Of a stretch of 64,000 nt of DNA, positions 1-7,999 are shown in pieces. The position numbers and the translations under genes are program-made. The notes beneath the pieces were generated by a model that saw only the letters and a list, made by a program, of their open reading frames with translations, was not told where the DNA came from and made no database searches. How positions within the stretch are numbered: the first letter of the stretch is position 1; the number at the start of each line of letters is the position of its first letter. The stretch comes from JAXDLW01 sp050998755 (lineage in GTDB: Bacteria; Chloroflexota; Dormibacteria; DASZGP01). The stretch covers positions 1-64,000 of the forward strand of contig JBPCPW010000023.1 of assembly GCA_050998755.1 (NCBI GenBank). The letters run 5' to 3'.

Positions 1-250
1 TGACCCGGCCGGTGCCCACGGGGATGGGATGGTCTCTCAGGCACAGGACGAGAGACGCCTCAGGCGCCTGTGCGCCGGGGCTTTGCGCGCCGCCGATCTT
101 GATTGCCTCTTCCTTCGAGATGAGTCCTAACGGCCAGACGTTGGCGGGAATCGATATGGTCGCGACGGCGATGGCGATCGCCGCGGCCCCGGCGGTGAGC
201 CGATCGAGAGGGGTGACCCCGCGATGGCCTGGCAAGCGTTTGATCGTCAC
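1..250 (-). CDS. Partial membrane-anchored hypothetical protein
   Basis: An open minus-strand frame runs from a GTG at 250 to the window edge without a stop, so the C-terminus is missing. The roughly 83 visible residues begin MTIKRLPGH and contain one hydrophobic stretch around residues 20-42 (AAAIAIAVATISIPANVW), which suggests a signal anchor followed by an extracytoplasmic part. Nearly every codon ends in G or C, as expected for a real gene here. No family is recognisable. No clear Shine-Dalgarno precedes the GTG, so the start is uncertain. Confidence 0.45.
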   Translation of the reverse strand, partial: MTIKRLPGHRGVTPLDRLTAGAAAIAIAVATISIPANVWPLGLISKEEAIKIGGAQSPGAQAPEASLVLCLRDHPIPVGTGRV

Positions 251-374
251 TGTCCCATATACGTGTCCGGTCGCCAGGATGCAACAGCATTCACTTGCCC
301 GTGCGGCGGGTATGTCACCCGAGGCCGCGCCTCGGTCACTCGTCGCTCCGCAGCGAACTGCACACAAAGAAAAG

Positions 375-400
375 AGGAGCGCCCTCGAAAGGGCACTCCT
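375..400 (-). terminator. Intrinsic terminator of the stress-protein gene
   Basis: Read on the minus strand, AGGAG and GCCCT arms pair with their complements around a four-base loop, and the stem is followed by a pyrimidine run CTTTTCTTT. It lies 25 bases after the stop of the gene ending at 425. Confidence 0.8.
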
Positions 401-424
401 CCATCAATACCAGGAACGCGAGTT

Positions 425-928
425 CTAGACGGTGGTAGTTCCCTCGACAGCCGCGGGGCGGGTGCCAGCGCTGTGCTGGGTGAGGATTGCCTGGGCCTCG
501 GCCTCGCGGCCGGCGGCACGCACCGTGACGATGGTGTGGCCCTGCTCGAAGGCCTGGCCGTAGTGGTCGGCGTCATCCTTGCTGAACCCGGCATGGGTCA
601 GCGCTCCGGCGATGCCACCGGTGGCGGCGCCGGTGAGGGCACCGAGGACGGTCAGGCCGAGGATGCCGGCGCCGATGACCGGGCCCGCACCAGGGATCAG
701 GAAGGCGGCAGCTGCGCCCAGCAGCCCACCCTCGACCGCGCCCGTACCTACGCCGACCGCGGGGTGCACATGGTCGGGGCCGTCGGTGTGGCCGTTCTCC
801 TCGCCCTTGCGCAGGACCCCGATCTCGCTAGCGCTAAAACCGGCCTGCTCCAGCGCGCCGACGGCCTTCTGGGCCTCGGCATAGGTGGCGAATGAACCGG
901 CGACTGTTCCCTGGGTTGATTCAGACAT
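425..928 (-). CDS. YflT-like general stress protein with glycine-zipper segment
   Basis: A 167-residue protein. The N-terminal part (MSESTQGTVAGSFATYAEAQKAV...) resembles the YflT/general-stress-protein-17M fold, with the motif in which a helix follows FATYAEAQKAV and the strand GFSASEIGVL. The middle (about 75-125) is rich in Gly and Ala with repeated GxxxG spacing, a glycine-zipper-like membrane segment. The ATG at 928 has GGAGG at good distance, so it is preferred over the longer frame from 991. Such proteins are usually induced by general stress; molecular function is unknown. A terminator follows directly. Confidence 0.75.
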   Translation of the reverse strand: MSESTQGTVAGSFATYAEAQKAVGALEQAGFSASEIGVLRKGEENGHTDGPDHVHPAVGVGTGAVEGGLLGAAAAFLIPGAGPVIGAGILGLTVLGALTGAATGGIAGALTHAGFSKDDADHYGQAFEQGHTIVTVRAAGREAEAQAILTQHSAGTRPAAVEGTTTV

Positions 929-1038
929 TGAAAACCTCCATCCTTGACCGCCGGCCCTGGTGGACCAGCAGGATCTAATTGCTTCGAGCAAGCATAGAAG
1001 GTTGCATCGCTATTAGCAAATGAAATGATAGTTCAAGA

Positions 1039-1857
1039 CTAACGTTGTTCCCCGGCGGCTGCCTGCTCCAGCCAGAAGTCGGTGATCACCTCCAGGTGCT
1101 CCTCAGGGTGGTCTGTCCCGTATACGTGGCCTGCGCCCTTGAAGATGTGGAGCCTGGCGCCGGGAATGAGGCGGGCAATGATCCGGCCGTTACCCACCGG
1201 CAGCAGGCGGTCATGGTCGCCATGAATCACCAGGGTGGGCACATCTATGCGCCGCAGGCGGCTCAGGCTGCTCCACTTCAACACCGCCTCGAACTGCCGG
1301 CGCAACCCCACCGGCGATAGCCTGACTTTGAGGCGACGCTGCATGACCTCCGCAATCGCCTCCGGCCGCTCCTTTAGCGACACCCCATAGAGCAGCCGCG
1401 CGGCGCGCATGAACGCCTCCTCGGGGGTTTGTTTCTGCCGCCCTCGCAGAACCTGGAGCCAGCGGGGCGAACCGGGCACGCTGATGATGCCGGGACTCGG
1501 GCAGCCGAGGATAAGGGAGCGAACCCGCGCAGGGTATGTGAGCGTCAGCTCCTGGGCGATCATGCTGCCGAGCGACGCCCCGTAGACGTGTGCTGAGTCC
1601 AGACCCGCGTCGTTCATGCAGCGCACGACGTCGGCGGCCATCAACTTCATCGAGTACGGCCTGTCCGGCTTGTCCGATCGGCCGGTGCCGCGGTTGTCGA
1701 TGAGCAGGACACGGTAATCGCTGAGGTGTGGCAGGAGCAGCTTCCACCCGCTCATGTCCCAGCCGAGGCCCATGATCAGCACCAGCGGCTCGCCCCTTGC
1801 CGGGCCTGTAAGCCGGTAGTAGATGCAGGCGCCATCCTGGGCGACGGCATATGGCAT
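1039..1857 (-). CDS. Alpha/beta-fold hydrolase
   Basis: A 272-residue hydrolase of the alpha/beta-hydrolase superfamily. The nucleophile elbow GASLGSM places the serine near residue 95, the acid is in GDHD near 216 and the histidine in GAGH near 244. The oxyanion region is LIMGLGWDMSGW. There is no signal peptide, so it is cytoplasmic. Substrate cannot be told from sequence; relatives include carboxylesterases and 3-oxoadipate enol-lactonase-like enzymes. The gene is a single transcription unit with a CATAAT hexamer seven bases before the ATG and no ribosome-binding site. Confidence 0.85.
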   Translation of the reverse strand: MPYAVAQDGACIYYRLTGPARGEPLVLIMGLGWDMSGWKLLLPHLSDYRVLLIDNRGTGRSDKPDRPYSMKLMAADVVRCMNDAGLDSAHVYGASLGSMIAQELTLTYPARVRSLILGCPSPGIISVPGSPRWLQVLRGRQKQTPEEAFMRAARLLYGVSLKERPEAIAEVMQRRLKVRLSPVGLRRQFEAVLKWSSLSRLRRIDVPTLVIHGDHDRLLPVGNGRIIARLIPGARLHIFKGAGHVYGTDHPEEHLEVITDFWLEQAAAGEQR

Positions 1858-1864
1858 AGATCGG

Positions 1865-1870
1865 ATTATG
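1865..1870 (-). promoter_or_regulatory. -10 element CATAAT, leaderless start of the hydrolase
   Basis: CATAAT matches five of six consensus bases and sits 7 nt before the ATG at 1857, so transcription should start at or next to the start codon. Confidence 0.5.
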
Positions 1871-1911
1871 CCCAGCCTCTGGCGGTGAAGCAGTTCGCGC
1901 CGGGCAGGCCC

Positions 1912-2130
1912 CTACAAAGAAAATGGGCCGGGCCGCAATGCGGTGATCCGGCCCGATACGTACTCCCCCTTCAGGGGGACCCCGGCGTGCGGCCGGGTGT
2001 TTTCAGGTCAACCTGGGTAAGGGATCGCCCAATGGGCGACCCAGCCTTACTCGGCCCGACCTCTACGTAGCCACTTCCAGATACTGGTCAAACCGCTACG
2101 CCTCCAACTAGTGGACAAGTGCGACTTTCT
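1912..2130 (-). ncRNA. Candidate structured small RNA (unassigned family)
   Basis: A minus-strand transcript of about 215 nt is suggested by a promoter upstream (2137-2165) and a terminator at its end (stem 1925-1931 with 1948-1954, then TTTTCTTT). Between them several hairpins can be folded: CGTAGC/GCTACG enclosing CCAG-TAT-CTGG, a long arm closed by AGGTC/GACCT containing GTAAGG/CCTTAC and TCGCCC/GGGCGA, then CCCGGC/GCCGGG and TCCCCCT/AGGGGGA. No convincing reading frame is present. I could not match it to 6S, tmRNA, RNase P, SRP RNA or a known riboswitch. It could alternatively be an attenuated 5' leader of the hydrolase, but that gene appears to have its own promoter. Confidence 0.45.
1915..1954 (-). 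terminator. Intrinsic terminator of the candidate small RNA
   Basis: On the minus strand GGGCCGG pairs with CCGGCCC across an inner CCGC/GCGG hairpin and is followed by ATTTTCTTTG. Confidence 0.65.
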
Positions 2131-2136
2131 ATTACA

Positions 2137-2165
2137 TGTGTAGCACTCTGCGTGGGGTCCGTCAA
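2137..2165 (-). promoter_or_regulatory. Promoter TTGACG-17-TACACA for the candidate small RNA
   Basis: On the minus strand TTGACG (2165-2160) and TACACA (2142-2137) are separated by exactly 17 bases. The predicted start is near 2130. Confidence 0.45.
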
Positions 2166-2238
2166 GGGTCCTCCCGCAACAATCCTCGCGCAAACAGTTG
2201 CGACAGCCGCGTCACCCGGTGCTGGTAGTTTTTCCAGC

Positions 2239-2922
2239 ATGGTTGCCATTCCCGCGGTGATCGCGGATGCGCAGGAGCCGTGGGTGCGGTGGACGTGGGT
2301 GATGACCCATACCGGGGTGATCTGGGATGCGACGCTGGAGCATGTCATCCTCACCGTCGTGGCCGTGCTCATCGGGCTGGTGATTGCCACCCCGCTGGGC
2401 TTGCTCGCCTGGCGGTCGCCGCGCTGGCGCGACCCCATCCTGGGGTTCACCGGGACGCTGTACGTGGTCCCATCGCTCGCCCTGTTCGCGTTCCTGATCC
2501 CGTTCCTGGGGTTGACCATCTTCACCGCCGAGGTGGGGCTGGTGAGCTACACCCTGCTGATCCTGGTGCGCAACATCGTGGTCGGCCTGGACGCCGTCCC
2601 GCCCGACGTCCGGGAGGCCGCCAGGGGCATGGGCTACTCAAGGTCTGAGCAACTCCTGGGCGTCGACCTGCCACTGGCGCTGCCGGCGATCATGGCCGGC
2701 GTCAGGATCGCCACGGTGACCACCATCGGCCTGGTCACGGTCACCGCCCTGATCGGTGAGGGAGGCCTGGGCCGGCTCATCCTGCAGGGCCTGATCAACG
2801 ACTTCCGCACCCCGCTGGTCATCGGCGCGGGGCTCTCGGTGTTGCTTGCGGTGGTGGCGGACGTCAGCCTGGGCCTGCTGCAGCGGGCCGTCACCCCGTG
2901 GGCCCGGGGCCGGCCGGCATGA
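2239..2922 (+). CDS. Osmoprotectant-type ABC transporter permease 1
   Basis: An inner-membrane permease of the OpuCB/ProW type, about 227 residues with roughly six membrane segments. The EAA loop is visible as REAARGMGYSRSEQLLGVDLP. It should pair with the second permease, whose ATG overlaps this stop in ATGA, and with the ATPase and binding protein encoded convergently downstream. The ATG at 2239 is chosen because residues before it in the longer frame (from GTG 2119) are not permease-like; ATG at the MTHTG residues is another option. No Shine-Dalgarno is evident. Likely substrates are glycine betaine, choline, carnitine or another quaternary amine. Confidence 0.85.
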   Translation: MVAIPAVIADAQEPWVRWTWVMTHTGVIWDATLEHVILTVVAVLIGLVIATPLGLLAWRSPRWRDPILGFTGTLYVVPSLALFAFLIPFLGLTIFTAEVGLVSYTLLILVRNIVVGLDAVPPDVREAARGMGYSRSEQLLGVDLPLALPAIMAGVRIATVTTIGLVTVTALIGEGGLGRLILQGLINDFRTPLVIGAGLSVLLAVVADVSLGLLQRAVTPWARGRPA

Positions 2923-3641
2923 ATATTTTCGGCGATGTCATCAGGTGGTTTCTCGACCCGGTCCACTACCAGGGCAGCGCCGGCGTCCCCAACCGCATCA
3001 TCGAACACCTCTTGATGTCCGGTGCGGCGCTGGCGGCCTCGGCGCTGATCGCCCTGCCAATCGCCATCCTGCTCGGTCACTTCCGTCGCGGGGGTGCGGT
3101 GGCCATCAACATCTCCAACATCGGACGGGCCATCCCATCGTTTGCCATCCTGGTGGTGGCGGTGCAGCTGGTTGGCATCGGCGCCAAGCCCGCGTTCCTG
3201 GCCCTCGTGGCCCTGGGCATCCCGCCCATCCTCACCAATACCTACATCGGGCTTTCTGAGGTCAGTCCGGAGTTGCGCGAAGCCGCCCGCGGCCTCGGCA
3301 TGACCGGTTGGCAGCTGCTGTGGCGCGTCGAACTGCCGATCGCCGCACCATTGATCATGGCGGGGATCCGCACCTCGGCGGTCCAGGTGGTGGCCACCGC
3401 GACGCTGGCCGCAGAGGTGGCCTGGGGCGGCCTGGGACGCTTCATCATCGACGGCTTCAGCCAGCAGGACAACGTCCAGATCTTTGCCGGTGCCGTCCTG
3501 GTGGCGCTGGTCGCAACGGTCACCGAGCGGGGCCTGGGCCTGGTCCAGAAGGCGGTCACCCCGGCCGGGATGCGGGCCCCCAAGCGTGGCCTGGGACGCC
3601 AGGCGAACCTGGCATCCCAGACCGGGATCAAGGCTGCTTAG
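2919..3641 (+). CDS. Osmoprotectant-type ABC transporter permease 2
   Basis: A 240-residue permease (OpuCD/ProW type) with about six membrane segments and an EAA loop REAARGLGMTGWQLLWRVELP, closely resembling the preceding permease. It starts at an ATG that overlaps the upstream TGA by four bases, indicating translational coupling. It ends eight bases from the stop of the convergent binding-protein gene, and a small GGTTAC/GTAACC hairpin (3643-3657) sits in that gap. The two permeases likely form the heterodimeric channel of one importer. Confidence 0.87.
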   Translation: MNIFGDVIRWFLDPVHYQGSAGVPNRIIEHLLMSGAALAASALIALPIAILLGHFRRGGAVAINISNIGRAIPSFAILVVAVQLVGIGAKPAFLALVALGIPPILTNTYIGLSEVSPELREAARGLGMTGWQLLWRVELPIAAPLIMAGIRTSAVQVVATATLAAEVAWGGLGRFIIDGFSQQDNVQIFAGAVLVALVATVTERGLGLVQKAVTPAGMRAPKRGLGRQANLASQTGIKAA

Positions 3642-3648
3642 GGGTTAC

Positions 3649-4557
3649 CTAGTAACCGTGGCTGCTGAGCCAGGTTGCTGCGACCTGGTCAGGGTCCGAC
3701 TTGTCGATGTCGACCTGCTTGTTGAGGTCGGCGAGATCGGCGGTGGTCAGCTTCCCCGAGACGTCGTTGAGGACCCCCTGGGCGTCGCTGTTGACCGTGG
3801 CGGTGCGCACGATCGGGGTGATGTTGTCGGCGTTCTGCAGGCCCAGGTCATCCTTCAGCAGGATGTAGTTCTTGGCCTTGATCGCGCCGTCGCTGGTGAA
3901 GACCAGGCCGAGGTCGATGTTGCCCTGGTCAAGCGCAGCCTTGGTCAGCGGACCGCCGGCGTCCAGCGCCTTGAAGTCCTTGAACTGCAGGCCGTACTTG
4001 TCGACCAGGCCCTTCTCGCAGAACGGACGGGTCGGGCACTCCGGTGGCCCGCCCAGGACCAGCTTGCCGTTCTGTGACTTGAGGTCCGAGAGGCTCTTGG
4101 GGTTACCGAACTTGGCGGCACCGGCCGAGGTCATGACAAAGCCGTTCTCATCCTGGGCCGGAGATGGGGTCGTGGCCAGCAGGTTCTTCGACTTCAGAAG
4201 ACCGTTCAGCGTCGCCACCGTGGCGGCGGCGTCGGGCGTGGCCGTGCCCTTGAGAAACACGGTTTCGGTCGCGGCGTAGCCGGGGTACAGGTCGATGTCG
4301 CCCTTCTCCAACGCAGGCTCCACAACCTCCCGCGCGCCGAGGTTGAGCTTGTACTTCACGGTCCAGCCCTTCTTCGCCAGGGCCTTGCCGTAGATGTTGG
4401 CGAGGATGCTGCTCTCGGAGAAGTTGAAGCCGGCCACCGTGATGGTGCCTTTGCTCCCGCCTCCAGAGGATGTGCTGCCGGAGCCGCCACAGGCGGTCAG
4501 CGTGAATGCGGCGGCGACGACGGTCACCACCATTCGTGTAAGTCGCGTTGGGCTCAC
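3649..4557 (-). CDS. Osmoprotectant ABC transporter substrate-binding lipoprotein
   Basis: A 302-residue extracytoplasmic binding protein of the OpuAC/OsmF family. The GTG at 4557 has an AAGGAGG site and gives a lipoprotein signal peptide ending TLTACGG, with the lipidated cysteine near residue 23, followed by a Gly/Ser linker. The motif ECPTRPFCEKGL is typical of glycine betaine/choline-type binding proteins with paired cysteines. The mature domain starts KGTITVAGFNFSES. It follows the ATPase gene in the same operon. Which quaternary amine (or ergothioneine, by analogy with EgtU) is bound cannot be decided. Confidence 0.87.
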   Translation of the reverse strand: MSPTRLTRMVVTVVAAAFTLTACGGSGSTSSGGGSKGTITVAGFNFSESSILANIYGKALAKKGWTVKYKLNLGAREVVEPALEKGDIDLYPGYAATETVFLKGTATPDAAATVATLNGLLKSKNLLATTPSPAQDENGFVMTSAGAAKFGNPKSLSDLKSQNGKLVLGGPPECPTRPFCEKGLVDKYGLQFKDFKALDAGGPLTKAALDQGNIDLGLVFTSDGAIKAKNYILLKDDLGLQNADNITPIVRTATVNSDAQGVLNDVSGKLTTADLADLNKQVDIDKSDPDQVAATWLSSHGY

Positions 4558-4621
4558 GAGGTTAGGCCTCCTTTTCGCCTGCGGGTGCAGGCGCAATGAG
4601 TCGCAACGGCTGAGCGAGCAT

Positions 4622-5575
4622 CTACTCGGGTTCACCGCTACCGACGATGGTGTCCAGGGTCAGCAAACCAAGATGCCTCTCCCCGTCCTCCACTAATAGT
4701 TCTTGCTGGCCGGTGGCCAGCAACCTGTCGAGGGCGCTGCGCAGGTCGTCCTGTGGGTGGACGATCGGCAGGCCGTCGTGGGGCCGCCCGTTGGGTGTGA
4801 GCGTCGCGTCTCCGACCTTCATCAGCGACAGGCGGCGCAACTGGCGGTCCCTGCCCATGAAGCCCGCCACGAACTCGTTGGCGGGGTGCCCCAGGACCTC
4901 TGTGGGGCTGTCAAACTGCTCCAGGACGCCGCCGACATTGAGCAGGGCGATACGGTCACCGACGGTCACCGCCTCCTCCACGTCGTGGCTGACGAAGATG
5001 ATCGTCTTGCGCACCAGGCCCTGGAGCCGCAAGAGCTCCTCCTGGAGGTGCTGACGGGTGATCGGGTCCAGCGCGCCGAAGGGTTCGTCCATCAGTAGCA
5101 CCGGCGGGTCGGCTGCCAGGGCCCGGGCCACCCCGATGCGCTGCTGTTGCCCACCGCTCAGCTCGCGAGGGAGACGGCGACCCATGTCCTGCTCCAGCCC
5201 GACGAGGTCGAGCAGCTCCGCGACGCGGTCCTTGATCCTCGGCTTCTTCCAGCCCAGCAGCCGGGGCACAGTGCTGATGTTGTCAGCGATGGTCATGTGC
5301 GGGAAGAGCCCGCTCTGCTGGATGACGTAGCCAATGGAGCGGCGCAGTTCGACCGGCTCAACCTGGCTGATGTCCTTGCCGTCCACGGTGATCGTCCCGC
5401 TGGTGTGCTCGATCAGCCGGTTGATCATCTTCAGCGACGTGGTCTTGCCGCAACCCGATGGGCCGAGGAGCATGACGATCTCGCCCTCCGCCACATCGAA
5501 GCTGAGGTCCGCCACGGCAACCGAGTCGCCGAACCTCTTGCCGACGTGGTCAAATTTGATCATCGAGTTCACCAT
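4622..5575 (-). CDS. Osmoprotectant ABC transporter ATPase with C-terminal CBS-like segment
   Basis: A 317-residue ATPase of the ProV/OpuCA class: Walker A GPSGCGKT, Q-loop, signature LSGGQQQR, Walker B VLLMDEP and switch histidine in VSHD. After residue 240 a shorter regulatory region (IVHPQDDLRSALDRLLATGQ...) resembles a single CBS motif rather than the usual tandem pair, so ionic-strength sensing may be reduced. The ATG overlaps the end of the upstream DUF427 gene by seven bases, and the binding-protein gene follows after 64 bases. The permeases are on the opposite strand, convergent. Confidence 0.9.
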   Translation of the reverse strand: MVNSMIKFDHVGKRFGDSVAVADLSFDVAEGEIVMLLGPSGCGKTTSLKMINRLIEHTSGTITVDGKDISQVEPVELRRSIGYVIQQSGLFPHMTIADNISTVPRLLGWKKPRIKDRVAELLDLVGLEQDMGRRLPRELSGGQQQRIGVARALAADPPVLLMDEPFGALDPITRQHLQEELLRLQGLVRKTIIFVSHDVEEAVTVGDRIALLNVGGVLEQFDSPTEVLGHPANEFVAGFMGRDRQLRRLSLMKVGDATLTPNGRPHDGLPIVHPQDDLRSALDRLLATGQQELLVEDGERHLGLLTLDTIVGSGEPE

Positions 5576-6066
5576 CCCGAGGTGCCCGACTGGCCCTTGA
5601 AGGGCCCGACGATGTCGGCTGTGATCCAGCCGCCGTAGAAGTCGCCCGCCTGCGCCGTGACCTCCTCGCCGTCAACCAGGCAGCGCTCCACCCGGCCGGG
5701 GTAGAAGGCCACATGGTCGGCCAGGGCCTCGTATCCGCGAGACGGGGATGGGTAATACCAGCCCGCGTTCCGCGTCGTCGCGCCCTCCACGACGAGGTCG
5801 TAGTAGGAAGCCGCGCCCTTGAACTCGCAGTAGGTGTGGCGATCGGAGGGCACGAGAGCCTCGCCGTCGATGTCGTCCAGCGGGATGTAATAAACCGGGG
5901 GGTGACTGGTCTCGAGAACCCGCAACGCCGCCGTGGTCGAGGCCAACAGGTGGCCCGCCACAAACACTTCGACGCGCTTGGAGCTGCGCTCCAGCCGTGG
6001 CGGCCGGGGATAATCCCACACCGATTCCTGGCCCGCCATCACTGGCACCCTGCCGATTCTCTCCAC
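5569..6066 (-). CDS. DUF427 family protein
   Basis: A 165-residue protein with the DUF427 pattern: VWDYPRPPRLE, RVLETSHPPVYYIP, the CEFKGAASYYDL motif and the terminal AFYPGR. Family members are small beta-rich domains of unknown biochemical role. It is the first gene of the transcript that continues into the ATPase and binding protein, overlapping the ATPase start. Whether it has any role in transport is unknown; the overlap shows only co-translation. Confidence 0.82.
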   Translation of the reverse strand: MERIGRVPVMAGQESVWDYPRPPRLERSSKRVEVFVAGHLLASTTAALRVLETSHPPVYYIPLDDIDGEALVPSDRHTYCEFKGAASYYDLVVEGATTRNAGWYYPSPSRGYEALADHVAFYPGRVERCLVDGEEVTAQAGDFYGGWITADIVGPFKGQSGTSGW

Positions 6067-6195
6067 GAGTTGCCTCTCCTGAATCTGTTAGGCGCCCTAG
6101 CCTGCAGCAATTATGCCTATCCGTCATGTTCCAACCCCCCTGTCAGAGGTTGGATTCCCGCGTTCCGCTGGAATCGGGGGCCGGCGAGGGCTGGT

Positions 6196-6201
6196 TAGCC
6201 T
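6196..6201 (+). promoter_or_regulatory. -10 element TAGCCT, leaderless start of the EamA gene
   Basis: TAGCCT lies 6 nt before the ATG at 6208 and there is no ribosome-binding site in between. Confidence 0.5.
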
Positions 6202-6207
6202 CTAGGC

Positions 6208-7116
6208 ATGGAACGCGACGACTACCTCCTCCTGGCCTTTCTCGCCGGCCTGTGGGGCGCCTCCTTCCTCTTCATCAAGATCGCCGTCCACGATATTCCG
6301 CCCATCTCCATGGTCTTTCTGCGCACGCTCTCCGCCGCCGCCGGGATCGCCGTCTACATGCGGGCCACCGGCGTCTCGATCCGTGGTGCATTCAGGAAGT
6401 GGAAGCCAGGGCTGGTCATCGCGATCCTCAATGCGGCCGTGCCATACGTCCTCATTGCGACCAGCGAGAAGTACATCGACAGCTCGCTGGCGGGCATCCT
6501 CAATGCCGCCGCGCCGATCTGGACCGCGCTGCTCGCGCCCGTGTTTGCCGAGGCCGAGCAATTTCACCGCCGGCAGGGAATCGGCCTGGCCCTGGGGTTT
6601 GCCGGAGTGGTGATCCTGGCCCACCCGACCGGCGGGATCCTCAGTTCGAGTTTTCTCAGCGCCCTGGCGGTGCTGGCCGCGACGCTGGCCTACGCGGTGG
6701 CGACCCACTACTCGCGGCGGCATTTCCAGGACGTGTCGCCCACCGTCCCGGCGTTTCTCCAATGCGCCCTCGCCGCGCTACTTCTCGCCCCGCTCGCGGT
6801 ATTCGTGCACCCTGACCACGTGCCGCCGATTGGAGCCATTGCCGCCACCCTGTGGCTGGGTCTTGGCGCCACCGGTCTGGCCATGGTGATCTCGTTCCGG
6901 TTGATCCAGCGCGTCGGCGCGGGGCGCACCATCGTCGTGACCTACCTGATCCCGCCCTCGGCGCTGCTGTACGGCTTCATCTTTCTCCACGAGCGCCCGG
7001 CGCCGGTGGTGTTCGTGGCCCTTGCGATGATCCTAGGTGGGGTCTTCTTCATCACCGGCCGACCGGGTTCCCGGGCCACGTCGGTGGTCAACGACGCCGC
7101 CGTGGTCGAGGTCTGA
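6208..7116 (+). CDS. EamA-family (DMT) transporter
   Basis: A 302-residue integral membrane protein with about ten membrane segments in two homologous EamA halves. The first half begins FLAGLWGASFLFIKIAV with the family's conserved early tryptophan, and the second begins near AATLAYAVATHYSRRHF. Family members export amino acids, nucleobases or drugs; the substrate here cannot be predicted. It is divergent from the DUF427-led operon and followed eight bases later by lgt. Confidence 0.87.
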   Translation: MERDDYLLLAFLAGLWGASFLFIKIAVHDIPPISMVFLRTLSAAAGIAVYMRATGVSIRGAFRKWKPGLVIAILNAAVPYVLIATSEKYIDSSLAGILNAAAPIWTALLAPVFAEAEQFHRRQGIGLALGFAGVVILAHPTGGILSSSFLSALAVLAATLAYAVATHYSRRHFQDVSPTVPAFLQCALAALLLAPLAVFVHPDHVPPIGAIAATLWLGLGATGLAMVISFRLIQRVGAGRTIVVTYLIPPSALLYGFIFLHERPAPVVFVALAMILGGVFFITGRPGSRATSVVNDAAVVEV

Positions 7117-7124
7117 GCAGTGGC

Positions 7125-7988
7125 ATGATTCACCTCGTGTCCGGCGTGATCACGATCCCCATCGACCCTGTTTTGTTCCGGCTTGGCGGCCTGGGAATCC
7201 ACTGGTATGGCGTGGCGTACGTCGTGGCTTTCGCCGTCGGTATGCGCATCACTTCGGGGTTTGCCCTGTCCCGCGGGTTCACCGAGAAGCAGGTCTCGGA
7301 CCTCTATTGGTGGAACATCGGGATCGGCCTGTTGGGCGGGCGGCTCTACTACGTTGTCCAGCAGCCAAACCTTGGCGACTACATCCGCAACCCGATCGAG
7401 ATCATCGCGGTCTGGAAGGGCGGAATGGCCTTCTTCGGGGCCCTCATGGCCTGCCTGCTGACCAGCGTGTTCTACGCCTACCGGAACCGCCTCTCAGTGT
7501 GGGTGATCCTCGATGCGGGAGCGATCTTCGCGACGCTACCCCAGGCCATCGGGAGAATCGGCAACATCATCAACGGCGACATCCTCGGTGACCCCTCCAA
7601 CCTGCCGTGGGCAACGCGCTACACCAACCCCAATTCCTTTGCGCCGATCAAAGGGGTGGCGTACCAGCCGGCGGGCGCCTATGAGCTGCTGGGGAGCCTG
7701 GTGCTGTTCGGGTTGGTGCTGCTGGTGCTCAGCCGTCATCCCCCGATCGGGAGCGCGGGGATCGCGTACCTGGTCGGGTACCCGGTGAGCCAGTTCCTGC
7801 TGTTCTTTTTGCGCACCACAGAGCCGGTTCTGGCATTCGGCCTGAAGCAGGCTCAGCTCACCGCCCTGGCGATGCTGATCGTTGTTGTGCCCCTGCTGAT
7901 CGTGTTGCGCCGGCGATATCCGGAGGCCTTCCAGGCCCGGCAGGAGGCAGACCCGACTCCCCTCCGACCCGCGGTCAAGGCGGGGTAG
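7125..7988 (+). CDS. lgt: Prolipoprotein diacylglyceryl transferase
   Basis: A 287-residue membrane enzyme that transfers diacylglycerol from phosphatidylglycerol to the lipobox cysteine of prolipoproteins. The start region HWYGVAYVVAFAVG, the segment GGRLYYVV and the signature GRIGNIINGDILG (normally GRxGNFxNGExxG) identify Lgt; the usual glutamate of the last motif is aspartate here. About seven membrane segments. The ATG at 7125 is chosen over upstream frames because it gives the standard N-terminus. Its substrates include the several lipoproteins in this window. Confidence 0.92.
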   Translation: MIHLVSGVITIPIDPVLFRLGGLGIHWYGVAYVVAFAVGMRITSGFALSRGFTEKQVSDLYWWNIGIGLLGGRLYYVVQQPNLGDYIRNPIEIIAVWKGGMAFFGALMACLLTSVFYAYRNRLSVWVILDAGAIFATLPQAIGRIGNIINGDILGDPSNLPWATRYTNPNSFAPIKGVAYQPAGAYELLGSLVLFGLVLLVLSRHPPIGSAGIAYLVGYPVSQFLLFFLRTTEPVLAFGLKQAQLTALAMLIVVVPLLIVLRRRYPEAFQARQEADPTPLRPAVKAG

Positions 7989-7999
7989 GAAGAACAGCG

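Noticed and set aside
224..895. Plus-strand 223-residue frame
   Set aside because: It is antisense to the stress protein with its Shine-Dalgarno and terminator, and has the repetitive composition of a shadow frame.
1912..2238. c-di-AMP (ydaO) riboswitch for the osmoprotectant permeases
   Set aside because: The conserved ydaO sequence elements are absent, and promoter and terminator signals point to the minus strand.
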